NCBI GenBank assembly: GCA_037178855.1
Contig: JASJZC010000006.1
Span: forward strand, 1,240,001-1,304,000
DNA from: Oscheius sp. JU75
Taxonomy: Eukaryota > Nematoda > Chromadorea > Rhabditida > Rhabditidae
DNA length: 64,000 nucleotides
Direction: 5' to 3'
In this document: piece by piece, positions 41,901 to 54,109 of the stretch
How positions within the stretch are numbered: position 1 is the stretch's first letter
Layout of the letters: the number at the start of each line of letters is the position of its first letter
Notes under the pieces: generated by a model
What the model saw: only the letters and a program-made list of their open reading frames with translations
Databases searched by the model: none
Told to the model about the DNA's origin: nothing
Translations under genes and position numbers: made by a program

Positions 41901-44900
41901 TCTTAAAAAAAACTCACGTAAAGAGTAGCCACAGCCATTCCAGAAGCCTAGGTCTCGGCTGGACCAGCCGAGAGAGCCTTCATCGGTTCGGCGGAAGACG
42001 AAGGTATTGATTAGGCCGCCTGGAAGAGATCTCAATGAGGATGTGGGGACAAAAAAGAGGAAACGTGAAACTGCAAGTTTGAAACTAGATGAAAGCAATT
42101 GCTATACTTTTCCATGACAATAGACAACTAGGGAAACAAAACATTTATGCACAAATCAGGCAGAAAAATAATGGTACTACAGCGCCAATACCGTATGCTG
42201 TACGGTTCAAGGTGATATTCTACAGATTTATGCAACACTAGTTCCAAATGTGACAGTGCAATGAAATAGTAAAATAGTAAATATCCCTGTTGTGAAACAT
42301 ATAATACTAGAAATCATATGCCCTAAGGATACTTTTTGGCAGTGAACGTACGGTCTCTAAAAGAACTCTAAAAGTTTGAAAGTTGTAATTATGGATAAGT
42401 TCCCTAGAAAAAAGGATTAGCATAATATCACTTTCTATCACTAATCACCTGCAAAGTCTTCTTTGCACTTCTAAAAGACTATATACCGTTAGTGAAACTC
42501 TGCTCTCCACTATATGTTGACGACAAGGACGAGTTCTCTCATACTGTGATGCTTCTGATATACTAAGGGTGGAACACAAAACTTTACCAGTTTTATTACA
42601 TCATCAACTGCTTGTTTTCATGTTTCATCCCATTCCTATATCACCTAGCTGCTGTGTACAGGCGATAGGTCGTTATGAATAGAGCGTAAAAATATTCAGT
42701 TTTTAGGTTTCAAAACTACACTTGAATACCGCTCTATTCCCAGTTTTTAAGCCCTTACCACTCCTCCCCCTAAACTCACTAGTTCTGGTTTCCACAGCCG
42801 TCGTATAACTGACCATAAGGGTCACAGCTGTCAGGAACATAAAGGCTCGTCTGTTTCCTTCACGGGGTTTTCTGAAAAGATAGGAGATCTCGGGAAGAAT
42901 GGCCATGTAGGGGTGGGTATACAATGATCCAGAGGGTAACTGGGACAAACTTTGATGAAACTTTGAAATAGACACAGACCACTCATTCTTGACCAAAAGT
43001 GCCAGTTATATTTAGTGATTCAGTGAAACATTTCCTGTCTATTTTTCAGAACCTTTCTCCAGATACACGATATTAACTACTAGATTTTTTTTATCTGTGT
43101 GTAAGAAGCAGGTGAAACCAAAAGTGTACCAAAACACGAATAGTGACTAAATTGTTTCAGCAAAGTAGGAAATACTGGCTTGTCATTCTTCCCAACAGCC
43201 AGAACCTACGCTTACCTATAACTCTCGGTTCCTGAGGTTACCAACTCGACCATATCTCCGAAAAATTCACGGAATCGCTGTCCCAGAGGGATGTTCTTCT
43301 TCGGCTCCATGCCCACGGGACGGATGGCTCGGGCTGAAAAAAGACTTTAGTTCAAGGGAATACCGGAAGATGTCATGGTTCCTAGAAGTATTTGAAAGCA
43401 AAATATCGTGTTTCAGAGTGGGTATAAGACACAGTTTGGCACTGTTTCGCTGTTGTAATGAAAAATAATTGTGAACTACCGCAAATTTGAAGGGTAGACT
43501 TCAAACTAGCTGCCCGTGTCCAAGGTTATCTATATTCCTTTTCCAGATGGATATACGCACTTTTCTATGCTTTTCTACACTATTCGATTGCGTTGATTGT
43601 ACAAAAAAAAATCCCTTACCGTTAGCCTTTCTGTCAATCTCTTGCAGTCCAGGCTTTTGAGGAATTTTCCACAGCGTGTAGATGGATGCCAGAAGGAAGA
43701 GGAATATCTCAATGTCCATTGCCACCGGGATCGAGAACTGAAACTTTTTTTTACAAGAACCAAGAGCCGAGAACGTACAGCTGTGGCCAGACCGGCAGCC
43801 GAGAAGGCCCCGATTACACTGGCTCCCATCTGGAACGAGCTGAAGATTCCCGACCGGATGGTAAGAAGCTTCGGGTCGTCAGTGATATCAGCCAGGTAGG
43901 AGTTGCAAGAGACGGGAATCTGTAAAACATGTAGTTTTGAAAAGTTTGGGGATGTTTCATGAGATCATTATAACCAAGTAAATGGAACGCTTGACGCTAG
44001 TTTTTCGAGCAAAGCGCTAAAAAACTATCGACAACTTGAATATGGGTTTTCCCTGGTCCAACTCCGAAAGTTTCACCTTCTTGGTAAACCACAACATGAA
44101 TATCTCAGTCATTAGATTCCGTTCCCGGTTATAAAGTCCCACAATTTCAATTTTCGCATAGTTTTCGAGTCCTTTTGAAACTTATGGAAGAAAGTCAGGG
44201 TATTTGAAAAAAGCCATTCTAGTCCTTTTACCCCTGTTCAATCACAATAGTGGAGGAGATGTTCAATATTTCACCAGTTCCCTAAGAGTCTTTTCTTCAT
44301 TTTGGCCGTGCTGTGTGTTCCCTAGTTGTTCGTTAATTCAGTTCTCTAAACCTACCATGGAAATGAACCCGGTCATTCCTGAGACCGCTCCAAAAATCAG
44401 CGTCGTCCAGTAGGGGGTGGCTACTGACGTTGACAGTGTCAGTAAGAAGCCCAGTTCCGCTAAGGTTAGACCACAAATTCCGAGTAAAATGTTGGTTTTT
44501 CGGCCGTAGCGGTCACCGTAGGCTCCTGAAATATTGTTATTTTTTTAACACAATCACAAGCGATATTAGAAAAAGAACATGGCAGCTATTTATGAGAGCA
44601 TTGAAACATATATCTCTCTATCTCTCTGTTTCCCTGTCGGAACATACAAATTTACCTAAAATAATATCGGCGAAAACTGCCGGTATGAGGTAGGCCAAGG
44701 CGTTAAAGAGAGTCCATTCTGCTGCATGTTCTTGGACAGTGTCTTCGACTATGGCATTTCTGAAAACGTTTTTATGTTTTAGGCTTTGTATGAATAGGCT
44801 TTGCATAGGTCCTGGCAGTTCAACGGTCTTGGAGCAACCAAAATTTTTTTTGTAAGATCTAACAGTTTTTTGTTTCACGGAAAACCTTTAATGACACTGT

Positions 44901-45515
44901 CACATCGTTTCCCCAGTTTTTAGACTCACGCTGGACCAGCAATTTACAGTTTTCGATTCACTGACAACCCACTATTTTTGTTTTCCCGACACGTTACAAC
45001 CGTGCTAGGAAACAGTTTCAACAGTGGGCTCTTCCTACATTCTTTAGAAAACAGAGATGTTTCAATTTGAAGTTTCCCCAAATAATGATGCCTCTCGACC
45101 TCGATAAGGTTTCAGTTACTGCCGTCAAGATGGTATAATCACATTTTTCAACATTTAGCAGAATCTTTTCCGAGGACAATAATATTTTTCAATTTCCTGC
45201 TAGCTGCGACAATCACCTCTAAAACACGAATATCGCTGCTACTAAACTGTTTCAAGTCCTTTTACCTACCTGACATTCAGCTGGCATAGCACTGATGACT
45301 TCGGAAAAAAAGAATTCTCACTTGATCATATAACAATTGACAGCCTCATCCCCTTCGTAGTAGATTTGACAGATCCTCCTGTAGACACCAGGAGCCTGAA
45401 AGGTGTTGCCGAAGACCCAGCCCAGGTAGACGAGGAAGATGATGGGCTCGACGGTCAGCTGTGAGAAGAGGTAGGACAGCCGACTCTTGAAGGCTGTCGG
45501 CTGCCTACCAACCAT
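38901..45515 (-). CDS. SLC46-type major facilitator transporter, 13 exons
   Basis: Exons on the minus strand are 45515-45322, 44759-44656, 44525-44356, 43919-43779, 43737-43620, 43333-43216, 42871-42780, 42019-41918, 41874-41797, 41025-40874, 40125-40025, 39693-39399 and 39014-38901. Phases close to 592 codons. Seen in order: LTVEPIIFLVYLGWVFG (TM1), a Cys-containing loop, FNALAYLIPAVFADIILG (TM2), GAYGDRYGRK (MFS motif A), TM3, SYLADITDD and FSSFQMGASVIGAF (TM4-5), TM6, the cytosolic linker, TM7-8, TTLGLFSACLRTLLIAV (TM9), EIGRVFSLFGIAADLALVVA (TM10-11) and FIIFFIMF-like TM12, with a long polar tail. SLC46 members carry folates or related small anions with protons. The substrate here is unknown. 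An earlier in-frame start at 45557 is possible. Confidence 0.88.
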
Positions 45516-47570
45516 ATTGGCGGGAGAGAAGAGGGTTGTCTGGAAAATGATGTTCAAAAGGTGGTCAAGGTAGGGGAAAAGGAGGTAAAGAGATACAGAG
45601 ACAGAGATTGACTACTGAATAGTTCTGTTTGTTCAGTAGTCCAATCTAGCCCCCACATAGTGATGACTAAGCCAATATGGAGAGAGTCAGATAAGCAAAA
45701 GTACAGGCTCGTGGGCTCTTGGCAGACCAAGAATCACGTCATTCACAATTCTAAAGAATGCGGAATCGAACGGGAACTGCCAAGAATCGTACAAAGTTTG
45801 TCATACGAAAATTGTGTTACACTGCCAGCATAAAGGAAGAGAAGATTTACTGGAAGAGTTAGTGTTACTCAGCTAATTCTAAACAGAAAAAAAGGCAAAG
45901 AACTAGCTAAAGTCGAACTAAAAAGTGACCTATCGTTTTAAATTCTTCGAGCGTGTGCCTTTCGGTTTCTGTGTGTCCAAATCGCCGAAAACAATGTGAG
46001 CGTTCCGATCAAGGCCAGGCATTTTGCTGCGGGTAGGGGAGGTTTCGGACACGGGTGGAAAAGTTATAGCGCAGAACTTCCTCTACTGGAAAATGAGTAG
46101 TAAAAGAGGGAATATAGACGGAACTTATTGAATAACTAGACCTCGAGAGCCATTAAATTCAGAGAACGAGAAGAGGGATGTAGGCAGCTGAAACCTAAAA
46201 GAACTAACGTCATACCAATAATTATTGTTGTCAAACACCCTAACACAGCAACTAAACAGCTCTTCGAACTCATATCGTTTCATAATGAAAAAACAAAAAC
46301 GAATGCCTGGCTTTGAAAGCCGAAGGAGGATGAAGACCCGCAAATCCCAGGTTATTCGAAGGTTTTGTAAAAAAAAAAAACTTCGTAATCTGTAGTACTG
46401 GATTATATCGGTATGCTATAACCGTTTCTGCAAACAGCAGAAGCTTACAAAACAGCATAAAGCCTGTAGTCGAAACATAAAAGTATATCAAACATCATTC
46501 AAAAAGAATGAACGAACGAAAAGGGGTGAGAGATAGGAGAATGGATTCCGCTGGCGATCAAACCATTAGGAAATCAAGAAACTTTGAGTTGTTGAAATTT
46601 GAAGCGACATTGAAAACATAGCAAATTCACTGGCTTAATATCATACACTGGTGAAACACAAAAAATTCTAAAATCGCCTGGCAGAACTTTTTAAAAGGTT
46701 TTTTGCTTTAGGAAAAGTGTGTTGTCGAAGTTTAGATTCAAAAAAACGTAATAGTACTGTGAGAGAGGGTGAAATGAGTTATCTATTAGACCCTGATCTC
46801 CTCCAGAGATAGTTAGTCAGGAAACAAAACAACTGTCTCACTCTCATTCTCCCCCACGCATTACCCATCCATTTTTGGAGACAGAGATGACTGTCGTAAA
46901 CATGTCCACTACAAAATACAACCTATTCCTAGTCGTACCGTAAAGAATCCTGAAAAGTAAATGAGGCCAATGCAAAGGATGAAAGACGAGTTTCATTAAA
47001 AGTTTCAGGTTTCAAAACTTCTGTATAACAATCTCACGGCTTCACACCTTGTTTTATTCCATTTTTGCCTCGATGCTACCCTATTAAATAGTTCTTTGTT
47101 TTTTTCAAGGTTTACATAATATCTCAGATCGTTTCAAAAATGTGACAGCAAAGACAAAAAATAATCAGTATGGATGGTAACAGACACTGAAAATACAAAA
47201 AGACATTGAATATTTCAAAAATTGAATAGAAGCAAGGACTACGAATTTTACAGTAATACGTGTTCGTTCGAAAAATTCTGGTAGTACCCTTCAAGGTCTA
47301 GTCTGCTTTTATACAATTTTTTAAACACAACCGTAGTTTTTTTTCAAATGGACGCCGCAATGGTTATGTAACAAGGAGACAGAAAATGATCAGTTTTATC
47401 ACCTTCTCTCCCTATTCCCTCCTGGCGCCGATAAGGGTTGGCCAAGTGGCTACGAAAAAGGGGAGAAGAAGAAACAGCAGCTGTTCTCAAATAGATATTC
47501 AGGATTACGAAAAGGAATATACAATTGCCTTTTTCCTGGTCGAAGACGACATCTTTCAGTATTCCGATGG

Positions 47571-47620
47571 TCTGCAAAATTGTAGCCCCTGATCTGCTCT
47601 ACAACTTTGCATAGCAGAAC
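47571..47620. repeat. Conserved hairpin, copy 3
   Basis: TCTGCAAAATTGTAG pairs with CTACAACTTTGCATAGCAGA; the stem is shared with 7007-7053 and 23480-23526, here with a 3-base insertion in the right arm. Confidence 0.65.
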
Positions 47621-48407
47621 AGGAAAATGGTAGGATTTGAGCCAAATAAGAGCGGGAAAAAATACAGGGAAGTTCCATTCTTTTCAAGCATGATCATTAT
47701 TCTGTTCTTCTCGCATTGACACACATAGAGAGGGGGGAACAATACCAGCCAGATCATTATTTTCCCATATCAATGGTCGCGAAAAGGCAATCAGTGTGTG
47801 AACAGCACACAAAAGAGAGGGTATGTGGGAGGGAGAAACAATAGCGTAGCAACAAATACAGTTTTCCAATTAGTGCGAGAGAAGAGCTCAGTCTATTGAA
47901 ATTTTGAGGTTCCTGGACTACATATTGAGGTCGTAAAACATAAAAAATGTATCGAGCCACACTGCGTGTGTTTGTCGGGGAAAAAAACCATCTTTTTGCA
48001 AGTCGCTAAAAGAGCTAACCAAAAAACATTTTCCTAAATTCTTTCCCACTAAATGTATCCGTGAAACATATCAACTTTGACTCTTGTGAGCTCTTTGTAG
48101 AGGAAAATCCATCCTGTATGTGCAGGTATGTGGCGAGAGACAATAAGGTAGCAACAAAGACTTTTTTTCAATGGAGAATCATGCAGTTATTGAACTATTG
48201 AAGTTTCTGGACTACTTATGGTGCCCATGATACTGTAAGTGAAAAATTGTGAAGTTTCGCCAAGTTGAAAAAACAAATGCTTATAGGAAGATCATGAAAC
48301 ATTCAAAGAAAAAGGCACGAAAGTATAAAATCATAGACTACGTTTCTGATAGACTACAATAATTTTAGGTTTTTTTTTCAAAGGGACAGTACAGTTATGG
48401 GTGAACA

Positions 48408-48520
48408 GCGCGCTTTTTTTTCAAACGGGCTCCGCAACGAACTTTCCTGAAAATCAATCTTTTGCATTTTCCGATTCTTTACACTCATTTTATTGATTTC
48501 TATATGTGTTTAGTCGATTC
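48408..48520 (+). repeat. Half of the MITE-like element
   Basis: GCGCTTTTTTTTCAAACGGG, then CTCCGCAACGAA and CCGATTCTTTACAC match the inverse of 15660-15762. No second arm is visible nearby. Confidence 0.45.
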
Positions 48521-51500
48521 GCCGACAAATTCTACCCTAGAGTAGCCTACTTCGACAGAAAACTATTAAGAAAATAGGGGAAATGACCATACAAGTTGAA
48601 ATAATAAAGATTACAAGAGGTTTCCAGCAGTACTATTGGTTTCGGAGCCGTTATTTCTGGCTACAAAAAACAATTTTAATAGCAGGTTCAGATGGTCAGC
48701 CAGTTTTTCAATAACCTTAGACTACTACAAGAATCCGTCAAAGGCGGACCTTGTTTTGAGGCGGCCATGACCTTCGCGAGGTTATTTTCAGCTACACAAT
48801 GGTGATTTCCAGACTGCAATAGCTTGAGATAACAGTGTCTCACACGCGTATAGCTGAGCTATTGACATTTTGGAACAGAACGGAATATCGAGAGCCGCTT
48901 TGAAACACAAAATAATGCTGGAACGTCCAACTTTTGGATGTTCTGTATATTTTGAGGCACCCGGACACAAAGAACGATAAAATGGTTTTAGTCAATACTT
49001 GTAAGACAGTTGAAACAATGAAAGAAAGGCTTGGAAACCTGGTATTGACTTTTCAAAGACACCAACCTATTCAAGATATCCATGAAACCTGACAAGTAAA
49101 ATGAATATTTTGTGGAGAATGGTCATAGAATCCGCAAGATAAAGATTACTTTGATTCAAATGGTTCAATGATTAAAACTACATAGAACTTATCGTAACAA
49201 CGAAACAAAAAAGGGACAAGACTCGATTTTTGTTTCGATGCCAATGGGCAAGGGGGCTATTTTGACAAACGAGCGACCGATACGAGAAAGGACAGGGAGG
49301 GAACAGGTTCATGACCAGCGGTCCGAAAAAGAGAGGCGGAAGGGGGAAAGATCAGAGTGAAATGTACGAGTTTTGGTCGGGAAACATGATTACCAATATT
49401 TGGTGTACCCTCCTCAAGCGAAACCACGAAAAACTCCACTGCTATCACAGATCAGGGAAACATAAAAGTTTTGAGCCCATCTCAAAGTTGTAATCGATGC
49501 ATTTTGTGCCCTACATCGTATTCCAAAGACACTGAAACCAAAAAATTTCTCAAAAAGAATGTTTCACTGATATTATTAGTTTTTACAGAGTTGCACCGGG
49601 AACTATACTAGTGGTACAAGAGTCTGCGGACTAAAAAAAGATTACAAAAATGTTTGACTGTTTTTGTGAGGATGGGCTGTCTTACGACAAACGCTAATAA
49701 CTAGTTGTATACTTTCAATTACATGAAAATGTTGTATCAATAGTGGTATAAGAGTTTAATGACTAGCTTATTTTAGATCTCAACTCCTTTGGGCCAAAGT
49801 TCTATGTCCTACCCCAACTGATTTCATAAAAGTGTTTCACTGGTTCTTCTAAGCCCTCAGTTGTTTTCCTGAAAACAGTAAGTCAATAGACAGATGTTAA
49901 AAGCAAAATATTATCGAAGTAAGCACAAATTGGTGAAAAAGGTAGCCCCTGGGATATTATTTTACGCCAAAACATGAGTCATAAAACACTAAAAACAGTG
50001 GGTTACTCACAGAACACTGAACCCTGTTGGCTGTTTCAGAACTAATAAGAATTGTCTCACTGTATTCATTAGTTCGTATGGACATACAGCACCTACTAAT
50101 TAGTACCTGGATAATAGCAATTCACGCGCTGTTTCATTACAATGATACTTTCAAAGTCCGCTCAAGCTGATGAAAGTGTCATAAGCCCATGAAGTGACAG
50201 GAATAGAATATTTTTAGACCCAAGAACCATTGGGGGTTCATTGAGAGGATTGACTATTTGGACAGATAGACGTCACTACATAATCGGATCTCGGTGTCTA
50301 TTTGCATGAAACAGTCGATTTTGGAACAGTGGGGCGAAGAACATTGTCCACAGCCAATGGAATCGAAAAACAAACCTCTATCTTCAGACATATAAGCATT
50401 GCTAAAAATATCATTGAAAAAAAGTACTGTGCTTTGAAAATTGGGGGGTTTCAATTGTTTTTTTTTTGTAGAAAACGTAAATGATACCGATCAGGAAAAG
50501 AACGTTTCTTTCAGTATCCATGGGTTTATGGGAAGTCGTTGAAACAATAAAGCCATATTGTCTATGACTTAGAAAATTGATGGAATTGGGAGACGAAGAC
50601 AATTTTTTTTGCTCGGAAAAAAGGAGAAGGATTACTGACTGAGTGACTTTCTTCTTATAAGCAGCCATTGAAACACTCCAAGAAGTTATGAAGATTGAAT
50701 ATGCAGTAATAGCATGTAGCACTGTTTCAGAAATTATGGTATTTTTCCAACAAGATTACCACATTAGTGAAAATTGACTGTATGATCGGAACTATACCTA
50801 AAGTTTGAAAAATAGCGTTCCCCCCACTTTTTAGAGCTTTTTTCTCTCACAGCGGCCCCAAAACTTATAAACAGCATCAACTATCCGCGACTTTCTGGCA
50901 AAATTCACATAAGTCATCACGATACTAATGAATCCAGTACCTGTCTTCTGGTCCTCAACAGTCATTGAAGCAATAAACGCTCGTGATTGCTGTAAAATGA
51001 ACATTTTGGGCTCTCTGCAATGGAAAAAACTAAAGTTGGACCCCTCGAGCTGAACAAGATTTGTCACTATGAAAGGGGGAGAGACAGGTTAATGACACGA
51101 GAAAAGCCGAAAATTGCTACCGGTTGTGAGAGGGACGAATGGGGACTGATATTTGCCTGGCAAAGTATGGAAGATGAAACCAAAATTGAATTGAGGCACA
51201 GAGAGACCAATTATCTGGTTAAATTGACCTGTGACTCGCACGGATTTTGTGATTTGGTAGGGCTTTCAATAGTTCCGGACAAGTATTTTGAATGTTTCGA
51301 ACATTGCATAAAAGGAACAAGCCTCCTGTGTGAAAGTACTGCGTATCGATGACCATAACAGTAACTAAGAAATTTGAAAGTTTCATCACAAGATACATAA
51401 GACCGTCAAAAATGATCTCGCAGTCTTATGCTATCCCATCATGTTGTTTTATCTGAGCTGATTGCTTGAGCCAAATCTTCACCGTACGCAATCTCGCGTA

Positions 51501-51999
51501 ACTGAAAGTACGCAAGATGAAGGTTTGGCATGAGCCATATAGACGAGAGAGAGAGAGAAATAGGAAGTAATGGTAGGAAAAAGAGACGGAGACAGAAATG
51601 CAGTCTTCCTTTTGTTCCCAAAGTGTACCCTTCTGCTGTTTGATGAACAGAGTAATAATCCGCCGTCTCAAGGTTCGAGTAAGCCTGATAGTCAAATATA
51701 AACAGAAGAACGAATCGGTCTCAATGCTCGACAATGTTTGTCGACTGATAGGATCAGGTAAAGAACAGATCTGTGCTAGCAAACCTATGTGCTTTTCGAA
51801 TAGTAGCAAGTTCAAGACTTGGTCAAAAAAGCCAAGAATAGCTGAAAAAGCTTCTGTCCTGTTCAAAGTGACTTTTGTGTTTCAATGAACTTACCAAAGA
51901 CTCGGATTGTTTTGAAACTTGCCGTTGTGATAGCTAAAAAGAACAGAATTCCTTTGGGGAATCCCTTTGATAATTTTCAGAAAATACCAGCCTTCTCCG

Positions 52000-52106
52000 A
52001 CGAATTTAGGCAATAACTGTTTCCGAACAACAAAACTTCTGAACAATATAATTGGCTAGCTTCTGTTTCGTGGCCACGGACAAACAAACAGACAGAGTCC
52101 TCTTTT
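52000..52106 (-). repeat. Dispersed repeat, copy 5 (inverted)
   Basis: On the minus strand it reads GACTCTGTCTGTTTGTTTGT, CCGTGGCCACGAAACAGAAG, then AGAAGTTTTGTTGTTCGGAA and CAGTTATTGCCTAAATT, the same order as 22060-22160. Confidence 0.65.
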
Positions 52107-52753
52107 TTTGAGCATCAGTGATTTTCGCCTTCTACTTTGAAAATAACCTAGATTCTCTACCAGCGTGTATCCTGCCGTTTTCCATAATTCAAATATCAAT
52201 GAAAACAGAAAGTTTTTACATTAACCCTTTCGGTAAACTGAAAAAGTTCATGTTTCACCAGCTGTAAGGACGATATAGGTGTTTTCTTGACATTTGAAGT
52301 GCGGAAAGATGAAAATTCTCTCACTAGTTAGATATTAACGTGCATTTAGCGTGTATTATATCTCGTTCCACAGTTCAACTTCCACTGAGTTCGGAAAAGA
52401 ATGGAACAAAAAACATTATCAAAGCAAGGGACACAGAGAAGGCTCCGGTTTTTGTCCAAGGTACCTTACAGATTTTTGGAATCCGAGTAGGTGATCAAAG
52501 ACTGAATTATATTGAAGAGAAAGTTTCTCGACTTGTGTTGAAAGTTTTCGGAAAGGAAAATGTTTCACTGCTCAGATGCCCAGAGCCACGATGCCTTGAG
52601 TTGAAATATGGTTCATTTGGAAAAGAAGACGTAGTTGTTTCCCTGCATTCAACTAGCAATAAAACCAGAATGTTTTTGCAGATTTGCTATACTAGGGAAC
52701 AGTTAAAGTTCATATGTCTGTAAGGCACTTGTCACAGAGAAAGGGAAAACTTT

Positions 52754-52824
52754 GGATCATCCGGTATTCGAACCTGGGACCGTCTCATTCAAAATCCACT
52801 ACTCTACCACTGAGCTAACAATCC
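52754..52824 (-). tRNA. tRNA-Gln(UUG)-like sequence, degenerate
   Basis: On the minus strand a 7-bp acceptor stem (GGATTGT with ATGATCC, two wobble pairs), a 4-bp D stem (GCTC/GAGT) around AGTGGTA, an anticodon loop TTTTGAA (anticodon TTG) and a T loop TTCGAAT are in the right places. The anticodon stem pairs badly (three of five mismatched) and the T stem has two mismatches. It is therefore probably a tRNA pseudogene. Confidence 0.55.
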
Positions 52825-53607
52825 GTCCTAACACTTTTTGGAAGAGAGAGAAATGATGGTGAATTCGGGAACAATCAAAATGCTAGGTACCCCTAGAGAA
52901 TGGGAATTGTGCCAAGAAAGATTTTAAAACTAAAAATACTTCATGTAACACAATTTATGTAAAGAATAAAGCAAAACTTTATGAAACTAACTTTGAAACA
53001 GTAAAGCTCCTCCTCCTCTTCACATGTTTCTCTCCCCAACTCTGAGCTGGCAGTGTAAATATTGCTTGTGACCAAAACACGACCAGAAATGATGTTTCCG
53101 CGTCGGGCTACTAGGTTTATTTTCCATGACTGTACACATTTTTTGACTACTCTTGTGTCCACAGACTCTAGAAGCAAACAACGGTATTAGACTGTTTTTG
53201 AGGTAGATGGGGAATAGAAAACACAGTTCTATTCTAGAGAGTCGACAAACCTTTTTGATTTCACATTTGGTATATAGCCATGTTTTGGAAAACTTGTTTT
53301 CAAGTGTAGTTACGGTATCGAACGTTTTCGTATTTCTAGCAACTGTAAGACGTAAAGCTGACATTGAGAGCGATCAGTTATTGAGGATCATACAAAACAA
53401 AAGTATATTTTTTCCAAATATTGATAAGCCTCGTTTTACTTTTAAGGTTTGGAATGTTTTGTGCTTGGTTCTTAGGAATGAGAAGGAAATGCTCTAGAAG
53501 GATAACTGTAGAGATTTGGAGACCGTGAAGATATAGAAGACAGGTTGACCGAAGACGAGATGGAGAGATGATGTCTCTTGCTCATTTCCGCTTTCATCTA
53601 ATATTTC

Positions 53608-53830
53608 ATTATTCCAGCGACGACTTCACAAACGCTCCAGAAGTCTACGGAAAAGAGCACAAACGCCGATTCAGCCAGAAACTAGAAGAATTCGTCAGCA
53701 GGAGAGTTGGATTTCAACGTTCAATTCCAACTAGTTGGGTTCGATTCCAACGGATATTATTCAATATACTGGAAATGTTTCGTGGATCTCTGGAATATAC
53801 ATGTCCCTTCAAACTCTGTTTACAGAAATC
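53608..53830 (+). pseudogene. Unidentified exon, frame-broken
   Basis: After a TTATTCCAG acceptor the plus strand reads DDFTNAPEVYGKEHKRRFSQ, then KLEEFVSRR. One frame over it continues LDFNVQFQLVGFDSNGYYSI, then YWKCFVDLWNIHVPSNSVYR and NPELKKYF. Both halves read like a real folded domain, and a one-base shift near 53702 separates them. I do not recognise the family. The following text is CT-rich. Confidence 0.35.
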
Positions 53831-54109
53831 CAGAGTTGAAGAAGTATTTCTCTATCTCTGTCTCTCTGTGTTGTAACACGGAGTGTGTAGAAGCGAGCCA
53901 ACAGTCCAAGACTTTACTCCAGCACAAACTACAAGCAACTGCGATAAGAGTATCACTTGTAGAAGCCGATAGACATGAAGAGTCTTGACAGGATAACCAT
54001 CCGCAAAATCTCCCCCACCAAAGAGATAGATCTTCAGAAGGGCATCAATTGCGAAATCGGGAACCTTTTTTGTTTCATATTTGTGTTTTATGTTTCAGAT
54101 GTGATTTTG

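Larger units (their letters stand above)
45560..52750. other. Long non-coding region within the motif cluster
   Basis: No gene can be supported. Open frames of 90-130 codons (51020-51352, 51598-51888 and 52340-52723 on plus) lack domains, splice partners or unusual composition and may be chance. Recognised items are a hairpin (47571-47620), a MITE half (48408-48520), a copy of the dispersed repeat (52000-52105) and many GTTTCA motifs, including four exact CTGTTTCA octamers in either orientation within 50.0-50.75 kb. Confidence 0.5.

Noticed and set aside
51020-51352. 110-codon frame in the motif cluster
   Set aside because: No recognisable motif or partner exon, and the region behaves like non-coding cluster DNA; chance frames of this length are expected.
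51426-51866. 146-codon minus-strand frame
   Set aside because: Overlaps an equally open plus-strand frame and contains a GA/CT-rich tract; likely chance.
52340-52723. 127-codon frame in the motif cluster
   Set aside because: Moderately protein-like but with no family signature and internal GTTTCA motifs; not supported as a gene.
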